From Bromus sterilis (taxonomy: Eukaryota > Streptophyta > Magnoliopsida > Poales > Poaceae), in the NCBI GenBank assembly GCA_950022295.1, contig OX465598.1, positions 69,052,001-69,116,000 on the forward strand: 64,000 bases of DNA, in the 5' to 3' direction. The position numbers and the translations under genes were made by a program. The notes under the pieces were generated by a model. That model had not been told where the DNA came from, did no database searches, and was given only the letters and a program-made list of their open reading frames with translations. Positions 1 through 12,200 of this stretch are shown here, in pieces (the stretch's first letter is position 1; each line of letters starts with the position of its first letter).

Positions 1-2
1 CC

Positions 3-248
3 GCGAACCCGGCGGCGGACGCGGACTGCGGCGCGTGGAGCAACGACCCCCGGCAGCTGTGCTACTGGTGCAGCTCGTGCAAGGCCGGCATGCTGGGCAC
101 GCTGCGCGAGCAGTGGCGCAGGGCCAACGTGGCGCTCGTCGCCGCCACCGTCGCGCTCATCGTCGTCTACGTCATCGGCTGCAGCGCCTTCAAGAACGCC
201 CAGACCGAGGATCTCTTCCGCCGCTACAAGTGGAGCAACAACACCTGA
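3..248 (+). CDS. Plant tetraspanin, C-terminal end (partial)
   Basis: This is the last ~81 codons of a tetraspanin, a four-pass membrane scaffold protein of the plasma membrane and secretory system. The 5' part lies outside the window. Reading from base 3, the frame shows the end of the large extracellular loop (DCGAWSND, then CYWCSSCKAG, the plant pattern of paired cysteines), a basic stretch REQWRRAN, the fourth membrane span (VALVAATVALIVVYVIG) and a short cytoplasmic tail ending RRYKWSNNT before TGA at 246-248. The order of loop cysteines, CKAG, membrane span and charged tail is diagnostic of the plant family. I cannot assign a family number. GC content is very high, as usual for grass coding sequence. 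The frame is intact as far as it is visible. Confidence 0.9.
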   Translation, partial: ANPAADADCGAWSNDPRQLCYWCSSCKAGMLGTLREQWRRANVALVAATVALIVVYVIGCSAFKNAQTEDLFRRYKWSNNT

Positions 249-598
249 TACACATGTACTGTATGATGTATCCCCTGATATGCATGATGCCAGTGTAGAT
301 TATGTAGTGGTAAGTACTAGTAGTGTTGTACTGTCCGCCTTCTCCCTGAAAGAAGTTTCAGTGTTTCACTCGCATGAGTTGCATTTGCATGCTAGATTTG
401 TGGAGTTGGTGGTTCTATCTATGTCGATAGATGAGGGCAATCTCTGCTATCCGTTCCATTTGTTTTGTTACTTCACCCCGTCATATATCCATTCTCACCC
501 CTACTCATCGGTCCCATCGAATTTGCACAGCCTAACATCGAATCATCAATCAAACAAGATCTAGCCATTTTTTTTATGCGAGGAACAAGATCTAGCCA
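249..598. other. 3' flank of the tetraspanin gene
   Basis: Base composition falls sharply after the stop codon. This stretch should hold the 3' UTR and the first intergenic bases. I see no convincing poly(A) signal and no second gene. The motif agatctagccatt occurs twice (about 559-571 and 588-600), the second copy abutting the Harbinger-type element. Confidence 0.4.
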
Positions 599-601
599 TT
601 A

Positions 602-1452
602 GAGCAACTTTAGCATATGTGCTAAAATCTCGTACTGCATAAAGGATATGCAGCTCATCACAATTGGAAAATGCGATACGAAATAGCCCATGGAGTTACA
701 GATGTGCTAAACCGGACGACATATATTTACATATTCGAAACATTGATTTTCCGCGATACAAACTACTCCGTAAAGCTACAAAATACGGATATATAAACCT
801 ACTACTACTCGCCGGAGGTTGCCCGGAGTCACCTGGAAGGTCGCCGCGTCACTTATTGGGCAGGCAGTAGTGGTAGTGGTCAAAGTCGGAGGTCAGATGA
901 CCTCCGGCCAGCTCCAGCTCGTCCTTGGCTGCCGCAAAGCGCTCGGTCGCACCCTTCTCGCCGGCGTCCACTGCCTCTTTGGTGGCGATGAGTCCCCCCG
1001 TACCATGTCTGTGATGATGCATTGACGGCTAGATGAGCGCGTCCAGCGCATGGAAGCGCGCCTGCCCGCTTTGCCCGATGCGGGATAGGGCGTCGCGTGC
1101 GCGGGATTGCGCATAGCGGCGAGGATCGACAGGAGGCGTGGGGCGGGCGACGTGAGCTGCCCGCCTCATGATCGTTCCGACTACGCTTGACCGTCCACCA
1201 CGATAGCTGGATCCGCCTAGCGCCACCTTGATTGTTCGTCGAAGTTTGGACCGGAAGCGTTGGAGGAGGAAAGGGATGCGACGGCGGAAAGGGGAACGAA
1301 TGCGAGATGGTAACCCTAAATGCCCCCTCCCCCTAGATATAACGGAATTTACGGATCATGCGGGATATGGCGGGTTTATTTTGGCACAAGAATGCACCCG
1401 TTCACCAAAAAACCCGTATATATACGGGATGATGCATCTGCTATAGTTGCTC
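602..1452. mobile_element. Non-autonomous PIF/Harbinger-type element with TTA target duplication
   Basis: The left end reads GAGCAACTTTAGCA and the right end, on the opposite strand, GAGCAACTATAGCA. These terminal inverted repeats are flanked on both sides by TTA (599-601 and 1453-1455). A three-base TTA/TAA duplication is the hallmark of the PIF/Harbinger superfamily. The 851 bp interior has AT-rich arms and a GC-rich centre (about 805-1300). No transposase is present, so it would need to be moved in trans. Confidence 0.7.
849..1226 (-). pseudogene. Broken reading frame inside the Harbinger-type element
   Basis: On the reverse strand the GC-rich centre reads as one frame from 1226 down to 849 with a single internal stop (TAG, 1029-1031). 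The second half includes an Ala/Glu/Lys-rich segment (AAAKDELELAGG) that looks helical. Triticeae Harbinger elements often carry a second, Myb-like or helical ORF besides the transposase, and this could be a relic of one; that link is inference. It could also be a captured host fragment. Confidence 0.3.
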
Positions 1453-1455
1453 TTA

Positions 1456-2280
1456 ATTTCATATATAGCAATCCAATCTGCCATAAGTAGCGCTGTCTTC
1501 ATTGATTTTGCGTGACCTGAACACTAAATCATCAATTAAATAAAATCAAAGCTTATTAAGATCTCAACAAAATGCAAATTTTACATTCCTTTTTTATCCA
1601 TGCCTAAATCAAATCAAATCTCATCAAAACCTCAATTAAATTAAAGAATTCCTTGCGTTCCACTACACATACTCAAATCAAACTAAAATTTACCATAATC
1701 TAGAATATGATGAATACAAGGTAAGGTATATGTGGGATTCAATTGATGTTAAACCACAAAAATATGTATGCATCATTGCAATGTATGGACAATTTCATAG
1801 TAGCACATACATGGAATATTCAAAGAGCTTTGCTACACTCACGGACAAAACACGGGGCATTACGGGGTTGCTGTTAATTAGCTAGATCTGATTGGGCTAA
1901 TGGAATAGAGCGCCCCCCACCCGGGGTTAAATTCAGGGGGGGGGGACAGTTAATATAATTGAAGGAGTCCGTAAAACCCAGTCCGTGCGTCTAACATTTT
2001 TCATATTCAAATCTGAGCCCAGTCTCATATGCTCCTGCACATTTTTTTTAAAAGACATATGAAAAAGGCTTAAAAAATTCTAAATTTTATTATGGTGAAA
2101 TATGCTTAGGGGCTAGATGTTCGTGTAAAATTTGAATTTTTTTGGACATCTAGTGAGCTCATGGCAAAAAAGATAATTTCAATCCAGAATGGTGCATGAA
2201 TAGTGGCGTCTAAAGAAACTATAAATTTATCTTTTTTGACATAAGCTCTTCAGAGGTCCGAATGAACTATGGTTGCGTGT
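1456..2280. other. AT-rich intergenic DNA, no gene seen
   Basis: Stops occur in all frames. A G-run lies near 1937-1945. I see no terminal repeats or conserved coding motifs. Confidence 0.5.
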
Positions 2281-3844
2281 AAAAGCATCTCCAACGGATG
2301 TTGAAAACCAGCCCTATGTCCAGAAAACTGCCGTTTAGGGCTCTTTGAGTCTACAATAGTGCTCCAACGAATGATACATTTATAAATGGTGATGTAATTA
2401 TTTTGGGACAGTCCCAAATTTTACCCCTTGTTACTGCATATTTGCATCACAGCTACCTGCTGTCGCAAAATGAAAACACAACCGTTCAATAGCCAGTTCC
2501 CGTAAAAATTTCCCTGTTGTCCGATTTGTTGCCACCTAATGTCGATTCTTGTTGGATGTCGATGTCGCGTCGAATCCGTCCTCTACCACCCCGTTATCCA
2601 TTCCAGTCACTCCAAACATTAGTGACCACCCACATCGTCGTTGTAGGCGCTCAATCACTAATGCAGTAAAGGGCTATCCAAACGGTTTTTTACCCCTATC
2701 GCCTAGGAGGACCGTCGTCTTGCCTTCAATTACGATAGAGGGGGCCTATACCACACGATACTGAAAAATTGTTTCCTATGAGGCAATGTCTGGCAGACGA
2801 TTTTGTGTAAACAAACGTGTCTGCTATACAATGATATATTGCACGTAAATTAGCAGCAGGACCATGTGGACATAACATATCTATCACATGCGCTTAACTC
2901 CAACCACTCGTTTGCTATGCGACCAACAACACAAACAAGTATATGTCAAAACCATCTATCACCATTGGCCACGACTAGATGCACCGCCTACCTCCGACTA
3001 TCGAGCCCCACTAGAGTCACACAACAAGCGCCACCACCGGGAGTCAGCCGTCGCACTGCCGTGGGCCGAAACGAGTATCACAACCCCGCGAACCAAGGCT
3101 CTTCGTGCCACCCTTTCGATCCGGGAGAGGTAGGAGTAACTCTCTGTCACCGCTGCCGTTTGCACGGGCTTTGCCCCCGCGATGACCATTGATGGTGATA
3201 GAGGGGAGGGATAGGAAGACGGCGGCCTGGCGCCTGGCGGCTAGGGTTCGGTTCCTCTTATATGGCCCAAGCGAGGAGCGACATGAGAGTCAGATCCCTA
3301 GGTCCGTGTATGTGTCAATATCATTTGAATGGCTGTTGAAGCATTGCACCTGTGATGCCCAAATACCATTTCTCTCCTACCTTAAAAACATTTTTTATAA
3401 ATTTTGTTCATCATTTGTTCAAGATGCTTTAATATAGTGTCGAATTTCGGTTTTCAGTTCGGTTGATGGAGACAATTTCTCCCCAAAAAGCAGGGCACGT
3501 TGAGGTTCATGATTGTCGTGTGAGTGATGAGAACAGATTATGAACAAGTGCTGAGTTAAGTTTGTAGCGGTGGTGACTTCAGCCTATTTGATACAGAGCC
3601 CTAGGGCGTTCCCTACTTTTCAGAAAATAATAATAATAATATGCATGATACGAATAAGTATTCCATGATGAGTCTAATGACATTGTTCTGATGCTGTATA
3701 TGTTGATAATTTTTTGTACAAACTTGATCAGTTTACAAAGTTTGACCTAAGACAAAATTATTTATTCACTATATTTTAGGACTGGGAATACTATATTAGT
3801 AAGCTTTTGGAGATAATTTTTTAAATAAAAATAAATGTAAGCTT
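2281..3844. other. Intergenic DNA with GC-rich patches, no convincing gene
   Basis: GCATCTCCAACGG near 2285 resembles the outer end of PIF/Harbinger-type miniature elements, but I could not find its partner. The patch at 2990-3260 on the reverse strand carries a TATA-like sequence, a leader-like CCCTAGCCGCC and a 63-codon ORF (2998-3189). It looks like the 5' end of a transcription unit, possibly transposon-borne, without recognisable protein similarity. A diverged Stowaway right end may lie near 3770-3795. Confidence 0.35.
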
Positions 3845-4560
3845 CTGTTAATTAACAGCGACCTATTCCCAAGTTGAAGTCATCTTGTCCGGATTCAGGG
3901 CACAATTTTGACCCAGTGCAATGTAAGAGGGTTTACCAGAGGTTTTAATGCATAATTAAACAGCATGGAAAATGGAAGTTTTCACAAGATTCCATGTCAT
4001 CCGATTTAAGCTTCATTTAATTAGCATAAACCCATTCACAAGTTTATTTTACATTGCATTCATTTGGTCCGGATTCAGGGCACACCTTATTTCCTCGGAA
4101 CCCATTCAGGGCACAGTTGTGACTGAGTGCAATGGAAGAAAAACAGAGTTTAGCAGAGTTTCCGTTTCCCTTGACATAGGAGATGCTGTTTGCACGAAGG
4201 TTTCCTTCTTTTCGACATAATTAAATGCCGAACTGCAATTGACCTAGATACATTTTCCATTATTATTTTTCTTTGGTGCGTGAATGGGTAGCATTACCAA
4301 TGTTGAATTTGTAATTTCATGGTTATTAAGAAAATTGTAGGATTGTTTAGATGACCACCACTAATCCATGGAGATTATTCAAGAAGTTGACGCACCTCGA
4401 GCTCTGATTTGTTCGAGTAATTACTAGTCCTGAACATATTCATGCTCTCAATCTAGTACTAATAATATCTCTTCGTTCTTCTTTAGAACTTGCCGTCCAT
4501 TATTGGATATGAAATCTGCCTAAGGCTGGTCATAACAGAAATAATTTAGGTAGTAATATC
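3845..4560 (+). repeat. Copy A of an uncharacterised dispersed repeat
   Basis: It contains the family's landmarks: TCCGGATTCAGGGCAC (present twice here, near 3890 and 4068), TAGCATTACCAATGTTGAA, GATGACCACCACTAATCC, a GTTGACGCACCTC block, and TTGCCGTCCATT. The same landmarks occur in the same order near 6.3, 8.2 and 28.1 kb. A detached piece of the unit end (CATCGGCCGG, ATGTCAACAAA) lies at 4881-4935, beyond a Stowaway remnant. No coding potential is evident. Confidence 0.6.
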
Positions 4561-4678
4561 ACATATTTCAATATGAATTTGCTTATATGACATATAGTTA
4601 ATGAAGAGTAAAGTGCTTGTGGTAACTTAGTTAATTACTGTAAAATTATATATACCAAAGCAAAATGGATACATAATA

Positions 4679-4775
4679 TATTCCCTCCGTTCTAAATTAG
4701 ATGACTTCCATTTATATACATGTTAGTAAACATGTATACAAATGAAAGTCATCTAATTTGGAACTAAGAACTAAT
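4679..4775. mobile_element. Stowaway-type miniature element, right end decayed
   Basis: The left end TTCCCTCCGTTCTAAATTAG is followed by an inverted partner (CTAATTTGGAAC) after about 60 bases, so the element folds on itself (AGATGACTT pairs with AAGTCATCT). The right-hand GGAGGGA has mutated. It separates two pieces of repeat copy A. Confidence 0.6.
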
Positions 4776-5484
4776 AAATAAGGTCTTGCATAACACCATA
4801 TATATGTTACTTTCTATTGTAAATGTATTAACATATACACGTAATATGTATATATTATTAGTATAAGTTACTCTCCATTATCCACTGCTTATTTTCAGGC
4901 ATCCATCGGCCGGTATAAATGTCAACAAATTCTTTACGTTCATCTAAAAATAATTATCAAATTCTTTAAGTTTGACACTGATCGTATGGCAACAACAAGG
5001 AAAGAAACACATGCCTCGTGACCTCATCATTTTTAAGAGCTCTGAAACTAATAAAGCATGTCACATTCTAAGCATCGGAGATCATCAACAGGTTAGGGGA
5101 ACTCTAATATCATTAAAAAACTGCCAGTTTTGGCTTATGTTCACTCTAACAAAAGTCCCAAAAGTCCTTAACTTCCAAGAATGTTTTCTAATAAAGGATT
5201 TTTTTATTAACTCATAATGAAGCATTATAAAGATATAAACAAAATAAAGACAAGCCCGTCTCTACATGATTATGATTAGAATGCACATCATCTACACGAA
5301 AGCACACAAACAAAGAATCACATTGACAAAGAGAAAAATCATATAAAATCAATGTTACACCACAATAGATATAAAAGAAAGCGAAAAAGAAAACAATATG
5401 ATCCGTGCCGAATAGGTGGCGAGCCAACAAAGATGATGTAAGTGATCCCAATCCTTCGCAATCAAGGACACTGGTGATCCCGCG

Positions 5485-5635
5485 AACGGGCATGTAGCCT
5501 AGTGGTTGCAGCAAACCTAGTAGCACGCCAGGTCCTGAGTTCGACTCTTTGTGGGAGCGAATTTAAACAAATCTGGAATTTCTGAAAATAAAAGACTGTG
5601 GGGTTGTTGTCTCGCAGTAAACATTAAAAAAAACA
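5485..5635 (+). mobile_element. tRNA-derived SINE-like element
   Basis: It carries an internal RNA polymerase III promoter: an A box TAGCCTAGTGG at 5495-5505 and a B box GAGTTCGACTC at 5537-5547, at normal tRNA spacing. A non-tRNA body follows (GGGAGCGAATTTAAAC) and an A-rich tract at 5626-5633. The layout matches cereal SINEs of the Au type; family membership is inference. It is not a tRNA gene, because there is no matching acceptor stem. Confidence 0.6.
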
Positions 5636-5640
5636 CTGAT

Positions 5641-6234
5641 GATCTCAGTCCTTTGACACAACTATTTATCGGTAGTAAAATCTTGGCTTGGCCATCGCCT
5701 GGACAATACACCACGGGCCTTCACTACACCACCATGGCCGCAACAAGTCGCCACTATCGTCGACTATGACCCAACCATTTAGACCTCCTTTTAGACCTGA
5801 CAATCCCATGATCGGTCCCGATCAAATCTGAGCCAGATCAAAGGCATGAAGCCTGCTTATAACTGATGTGGAACAATGTTTTGACCCGGCGGCCTTTTAA
5901 ACCGGGCAGAAGGGAGTATAACCCTTTCGCACAATAATACACACCACAAGCAGTCGCAGCAACAACAGCGACTAGATCATAACATCTTTCACATATGTAC
6001 ATGCATGCATCTTCCACATACATTGACAACACAAGTAACATACATCAGAATAAAGTACCATTGTCATAATTTGATATGCTAAATCAATTATGTCAAGACA
6101 ACATAACACTAGAAAAAAAACATAACACTAGAAAAAAAACTAAAAAGTAATGTACTTGATTGGTTGTCCATGCAGAGTCTCGGGATTAATTAAGCGCTTG
6201 GCGATAAACAACTGAAAAAGAGAATGCAAGCTTT
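5641..6234. other. Intergenic DNA, no gene seen
   Basis: A short tandem duplication, CATAACACTAGAAAAAAAA, occurs twice near 6102-6140. Open frames here are short and without motifs. Confidence 0.5.
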
Positions 6235-6880
6235 GACAAAATCCCACAACATAATTTGGTTTAAGCTTAATTAAACATCGACATTTTCACCAGTTGAAGT
6301 GTCACCTTGTCCGGATTCAGGGCACGCTTTGGTCCAGTGCGATGTCAAGCGTTTACCATAGTTACTTTTTGCTTTCTTGAAATGGTGTTTGCATTTCGTG
6401 GGTTTTGAAAATAATAAAAGTCGTAATCTGCAGTTGACTTGGACAAATTTCCATGCATTAAGTTTCTTTGATACATGAAGGGGAGCACTACGAGTGTTGA
6501 ATTTGTGATATTATGGTTTAGAGAACTCTTGAATTTTGTAGGTGGCCACCACTAATCCATGAAGATTACTCAAACGGTTGACATATCTCAAGCCCTGATT
6601 TGCTCAAGTACACGCATGCCTGAACATCCATGCCCCCATCCAGAAAATAATATCCCTTTGATTACTTAACGTTGCCGTCCGCATGAGCCCCAAATTCTCC
6701 TCATTCTCAGGCCGTCCATTGGACGGGTATATGTCAACAAAGACATGGTACTTCTATATTAGTCGTTCCTTGTCTCTAGTCTAGTAATGAAAAAGAAACA
6801 ATAGAGGGTATAACTTAAAAGTCAATTTATAGGGTACTAGACTACTAGGAGCTAATACTTGCGAAATGCACTGCTATTTT
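6235..6880 (+). repeat. Copy B of the uncharacterised dispersed repeat
   Basis: This is the most complete copy. Landmarks in order: TTGTCCGGATTCAGGGCACG (6308), GTCCAGTGCGATGTCA, GGTGGCCACCACTAATCC (6541), GGTTGACATATCTC, GATTTGCTCAAGTACACG, AGGCCGTCCATTGGACGGG (6709), ATGTCAACAAAG, and GGTACTAGACTACTAGGAGC near 6833. No open frame spans it. Confidence 0.65.
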
Positions 6881-8149
6881 TCTGCAGTTATTTTCTATTC
6901 TATCAAGAAAGGCAGCCGTTCGTGGATCCATTCATCAAGATTTTGTTCGGTTGGCTATTACAATGATTTTTTATTTTTGTTTTTAAGATAGCTTACCACA
7001 TGTACCAGATGGTGGCTATTATAGTGAATTTGATGTAACTTATAGATCATTCTTTGATATTAATACCAAGTTCACTTTTTGATATTGATTCATAAGCCAA
7101 AAGTCAAAGTCAAAACCCCCTATTTATGAGCTTTTTAGGCTTTTAAGCTAAAAGTAGAAATCCTGCAAAAGCTGAAGCATAAACCCAAACAAACAGGTTG
7201 TAGTATTTAGGAGATCCGTATACAAATATACATAGACTTAACAGAATTTTTTTAGAAGATGTCAACAGTTAATGGAATGAACCCGTTTTGCTAGTCAAGT
7301 TGACCGCCATGAACCTACACACTAAATCGAGCCAAACAATCCATGTATTCCAGATTAGAGATCACAAAAACTAGGTATTTAAGGAAACAATCCCTAATAA
7401 TTTATCCATAAACACCTCACTTCATTGCATTGTATTATACACGGTTGGGTACTGCAAGGCCAAAAGGCCTATCCCATAGCCAAGTATATCCTCCCACATT
7501 TCTTCAATTTTAAAATCACCTTTACGAAAATGAATTATCTTCATCAAACCCTTTCATAGGGGTGAGTCATGCATCTGAGCCGTAACTAGAGACAACGTCT
7601 TGGAATGAAAATATTTGTTACAGAATAAATGTATCCACATCCCGTTTTCTTCGGAAGCAAGTCTATGTAGCCATTTACTAAGAAGACATTTACTGTACAC
7701 GCTCTTACTATCCAGAAAGTGCATTGAACATTTGAGAGTTAAACTCTAGACACTAATCACATTGCTTTAGTCAACTACCTACTCTTTCTACTAGAAAAAT
7801 AAGATTTTAGTGTAGCAATATTTCTCAACAAGATATTTTATGTCATGTTTGACATTATATATATTTTTTATTTACCTAATCAACAAAATAGGTTACTGGA
7901 TCAGAAACTATCAATGCTCTGTTAGGACGGGAGAAGAATCTATCAAATGGTTGACTAGTCAGATCCCATGACAATTCCGGCCTGCATTATACACAAAATA
8001 TGTTTGCTTTAATTTTGACCTCCAACCGCTATCTCAGAATTGATGCATGAAAATGTTGTCCATGTATTTCTTCTACTGTATTTCAAAACAAGTAAAACGC
8101 AATGTAAAAAAAAAAACAAGTAAAAGGGACACTATGGCGGACCTAGAGA
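6881..8149. other. AT-rich intergenic DNA, no gene seen
   Basis: Nothing recognisable was found on either strand. Confidence 0.5.
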
Positions 8150-8560
8150 AGATTTTTATTTTGTGCATCAGTGGGGAGCATTACCAGTGTTGAATTTGAG
8201 CATTTATCGTTATAAAAAACAGTGGAATTTTAGATGACTACCACTAATGCGTCGAGGTTTACTCAAGCGGTTGACGTATCTCGAGATATGATTTGCTCGA
8301 ATACACGTAGGTCTTAACATCCATGCTCCCAATATGATAATACAGCGTCTTGATTTTTCAACACAGCCGTCCGAATACTATAAGCAATGTGCCTAAGGAC
8401 CGTTAGCTTACAATTCTACTTTTCCATTGCTCACTTTCAGGCCATACATTGGCCGTATGTACATGTTATTACATACTACGGAGTAGTATATGTTTTTGAG
8501 TACCAAGTAGAAGAATAAAGAAACTACTTGATCTGTACTATACCAGTGAAAGTCGTCCCC
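8150..8560 (+). repeat. Copy C of the dispersed repeat, first part
   Basis: It shares GAGCATTACCAGTGTTGAA, GATGACTACCACTAATGC, GGTTGACGTATCTCGAG, ACATCCATGCTCCC and CAGGCCATACATTGG with copies A, B and D. The unit is interrupted by LINE and CACTA insertions; what looks like its downstream part resumes at 24234-24893. Confidence 0.6.
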
Positions 8561-8599
8561 TCTCTTCTAGGAAAAAGAAAGAAAAAACATCCACTCTTC

Positions 8600-8724
8600 A
8601 ATGGACCCTAAGACACGTACGCCTCCACATGTCCTGCTTCTCTCCAAATTTTCTGTGTTGGAATCGGTCCCGTTAGGTCACCTTGCAAGGCTCAAGACTC
8701 GGCGATTGTACTTAAGGGTGAAAG
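8600..8724 (+). pseudogene. LINE fragment, left of the CACTA insertion
   Basis: In the frame that enters after the TAA at 8607-8609 the sequence reads through RSPCKAQDSAIVLKGE up to the CACTA. If the CACTA and one AAG are removed, the same frame continues uninterrupted at 22644 (RGSPLKKISAIQAKDILDGK) before the LINE endonuclease. This is the linker region between the gag-like and endonuclease parts of a plant LINE. An overlapping ORF starting at 8601 in another frame is a shadow. Confidence 0.6.
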
Positions 8725-9000
8725 CACTACGGGAGAGGCGGTTGACGCCTACGGCCGACATCTACGCCGAGGGCCAAATGTCGGGGCCGTCGGCGTAGAC
8801 TGGCAGACTCGTCAGCCCCGTAATGGGCCGTCGGCGTCCCAAAGCCGTCGACTTAGGCCTATTTTGGCCGAGGGCCGCCGTCGGTGTATAAATGCCGTCG
8901 GCGTAACTCCTGCCAGGTGGGCCTCGTTGACGGCGGGCGGCAACACCGTTAGTCAGTAGAGGCTACGCCGACGGCCCCGACCTTTGCCCGTCGGCGTAGT
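8725..9000. repeat. CACTA left terminus and subterminal repeats
   Basis: After CACTACGGGA come about eight copies, in both orientations, of a 10-12 bp motif close to GCCGTCGGCGTA. In characterised CACTA elements such subterminal repeats bind the element-encoded TNPA-like protein. Similar copies lie at 16.87-16.95 kb and 22.27-22.62 kb. Confidence 0.85.
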
Positions 9001-9239
9001 ACCTACTTTCATTTTTCTTTTTTCTTTTTTTAATAGTTTAATCTTATATTACTAATACATAAAATAATATTGGAAATGGGATTATAATATATATATCATC
9101 TCATTTCAACCCTTGATATACACCTCTTTATTCTTTTTGTGTCTTCTAGTTAATACATAAGATAATATATTAATAAATTATAATACTAAATTAAAATATA
9201 TTATGCTACTAGTACTATATTAATATGTGTATGCTCCAC

Positions 9240-12200
9240 AGTTTTACCTCGTGAGAAGAAAGCTATAAGGGTAAACCGCCGCCCCTCCCCGGCCCCGCCC
9301 CTCACGCCCAGACTAGGCCGGGTTTCGGTGAAGAAAGATCTCCAGAGCACCGTAATACCGCATGAACTTGAATGTGATTGTAGGGTATGTGTCCAAGTGT
9401 GGTGTAAGATCCATGCATAAATGCAATGTATAGCTCATTGGTGTGACCATCTCCACATTCATGCGATAACACTATATATGCAAAGTCATGGACATGCATG
9501 TAGGTGTGGAATACACCCGTTTGCGGGTATACCGGGGGCTACGATGTGTTACAAGGTCCTAACCTTGTTTTCCATGTAGTTATGTCCTAAAAGACCTCAA
9601 CAAACAAAAAAATACATTGTTGGAACATCGTGCGAAGAAAGCTATAGGGGTAGTCCTCCACACCCCCCTCTGGAACAGGATGTAACACGTGAATTACCGC
9701 TGAAGCGTCGGAATCCTAGAAAAACTTGCATGTGGACCTAGGGTATGTGTAAAAGTGTGGTGGAAGGCCCATACTGTGATTTAATGTTTGTAGATGGCAT
9801 ATGTAGGTCATGTGTCTGACGTTGTTCACGGACATGGGCTAACACTTAGTAAAATCGTCGATCCGTATGTGGAAACTCCCGGTACGTGTCTACTGGTGTG
9901 AATAATGTGGTGAAATGTGTTCAACCTTGGTTTTCCATGTACATATGTGCTAAACAAACATAGATAGATAAAAAAGTCCATTGGTCCATCCTCGTACGGA
10001 GAAAGCTATAAGGGTAGATCTGCGCCCCCCCCCCCCGATCTAGGGTTTCGAGGGTGAATAACCGTTGGAGGGCCGGAATCATTGGAAAACCTGCATGTGG
10101 AGCTAGGTTATGTTTATAAGTGTGATTTAATGTTTGTAGATGGCATATGTAGGTCATGTGTCTGACGTTGTTCACGGACATGGGCTAACACTTAGTAAAA
10201 TCGTCGATCCGTATCTGGAAACTCCCGGTACGTGTCTACCGGTGTGAATAATGTGGTGAAATGTGTTCAACCTTGGTTTTCCAAGTACATATATGCTAAA
10301 CAACATAGATAGATAAAAAATTCCATTGGTCCATCCTCGTACGGAGAAAGCTATAAGGGTAGATCTGCCGGCCCCCCCGATCTAGGGTTTCGGGGGTGAA
10401 TGACCGTCGGAGGGCCGGAATCATTGGAAAACCTGCATGTGGAGCTAGGTTATGTTTATAAGTGTGATTTAATGTTTGTAGATGGCATATGTAGGCCATG
10501 TGTCTGGCGTTGTTCACGGACATGGGCTAACACTTAGTAAAATCGTCGATCTGTATGTGGAAACTCTCGGTACGTGTCTACCGGTGTGAATAATGTGGTG
10601 AAATGTGTTCAACCTTGGTTTTCCTTGTACATATGTGCTAAACAAACATAGATAGATAAAAAGTACATTGGTCCATCCTGGTACGGAGAAAGCTATAAGG
10701 GTAGATCTGCGGGGCCCCCCGATCTAGGGTTTTGGGGGTGAATGACCGTCGGAGGGTCGGAATCATTGAAAAACCTGCATGTGGAGCTAGGTTATGTTTA
10801 TAAGTGTGATTTAATGTTTGTAGATGGCATATGTAGGTCCTGTGTCTGACGTTGTTCACAGACATGGGCTAACACTTAGTTAAATCGTCGATCCGTATGT
10901 GGAAACTCCCGGCACGTGTCTACCGGTGTGAATAATGTGGTGAAATGTGTTCAACCTTGGTTTTACATGTACATATGTGCTAAACAAACATAGATAGATA
11001 AAAAAGTCCAATGATCCATCCTTGTACGGAGAAAGCTATAAGGGTAGATCTGCGGGCCCCCCCGATCTAGGGTTTTGGGGGTGAATGACCGTCGGTGGGT
11101 CGGAATCATTGAAAAACCTGCATGTGGAGCTAGGTTATGTTTATAAGTGTGATTTAATTTTTGTAGATGGCATATGTAGGTCATGTGTCTGACGTTGTTC
11201 ACGGACATGGGCTAACACTTAGTAAAATCGTCGATCCGTATGTGGAAACTCCCGGTACGTGTCTACCGGTGTGAATAATGTGGTGAAATGTGTTCAACCT
11301 TGGTTTTCCATGTACATATGTGCTAAACAAACATAGATAGATAAAAAAGTCCATTGGTCCATCCTCGTACGGAGAAAGTTATAAGGGTAGATCTGCGGGC
11401 CCCCCCCCCCGATCTAGGGTTTCGGGGGTGAATGACCGTCGGAGGGCCGGAATCATTGGAAAACCTGCATGTGGAGCTAGGTTATGTTTATAAGTGTGAT
11501 TTATTGTTTGTAGATGGCATATGTAGGTCATGTGTCTGACGTTGTTCACGGACATGGGCTAACACTTAGTCAAATCGTCGATCCGTATCTGGAAACTCCC
11601 GGTACGTGTCTACCAGTGTGAATAATGTGGTGAAATGTGTTCAACCTTGGTTTTCCATGTACATATGTGCTAAACAAACATAGATAGATAAAAAAGTCCA
11701 TTGGTCCATCCTCATACGGAGAAAGCTATAAGGGTAGATCTGCGGGCCCCCCCGATCTAGGGTTTCGGGGGTGAATGACCGTCGGAGGGCCGGAATCATT
11801 GGAAAACATGCATGTGGAGCTAGGTTATGTTTATAAGTGTGATTTATTGTTTGTAGATGGCATATGTAGGTCATGTGTCTGACGTTGTTCACGGACATGG
11901 GCTAACACTTAGTAAAATCGTCGATCCGTATGTGGAAACTCCCGGTACGTGTCTACCAGTGTGAATAATGTGGTGAAATGTGTTCAACCTTGGTTTTCCA
12001 TGTCCATATGTGCTAAACAAACATAGATAGATAAAAAAGTCCATTGGTCCATCCTCGTACGGAGAAAGCTATAAGGGTAGATCTGCGGGGCCCCCGATCT
12101 AGGGTTTCGGGGGTGAATGACCGTCGGAGGGCCGAAATCATTGGAAAACCTGCATGTGGAGCTAGGTTATGTTTAGAAGTGTGATTTAATGTTTGTAGAT

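Noticed and set aside
2281..2300. Left end of a Harbinger-type miniature element (GCATCTCCAACGG)
   Set aside because: No matching inverted partner or TTA pair could be found within 3 kb.
5485..5560. A tRNA gene
   Set aside because: The A and B boxes are good, but no acceptor stem can be formed and a SINE body with an A-tract follows.
8601..8798. 65-codon ORF starting MDPKTRTPPHVLLL, resembling the start of a hydroxyacid dehydrogenase
   Set aside because: It runs straight into the CACTA end, and another frame joins in-frame to the LINE on the far side of the CACTA. The ORF is a shadow of the LINE.
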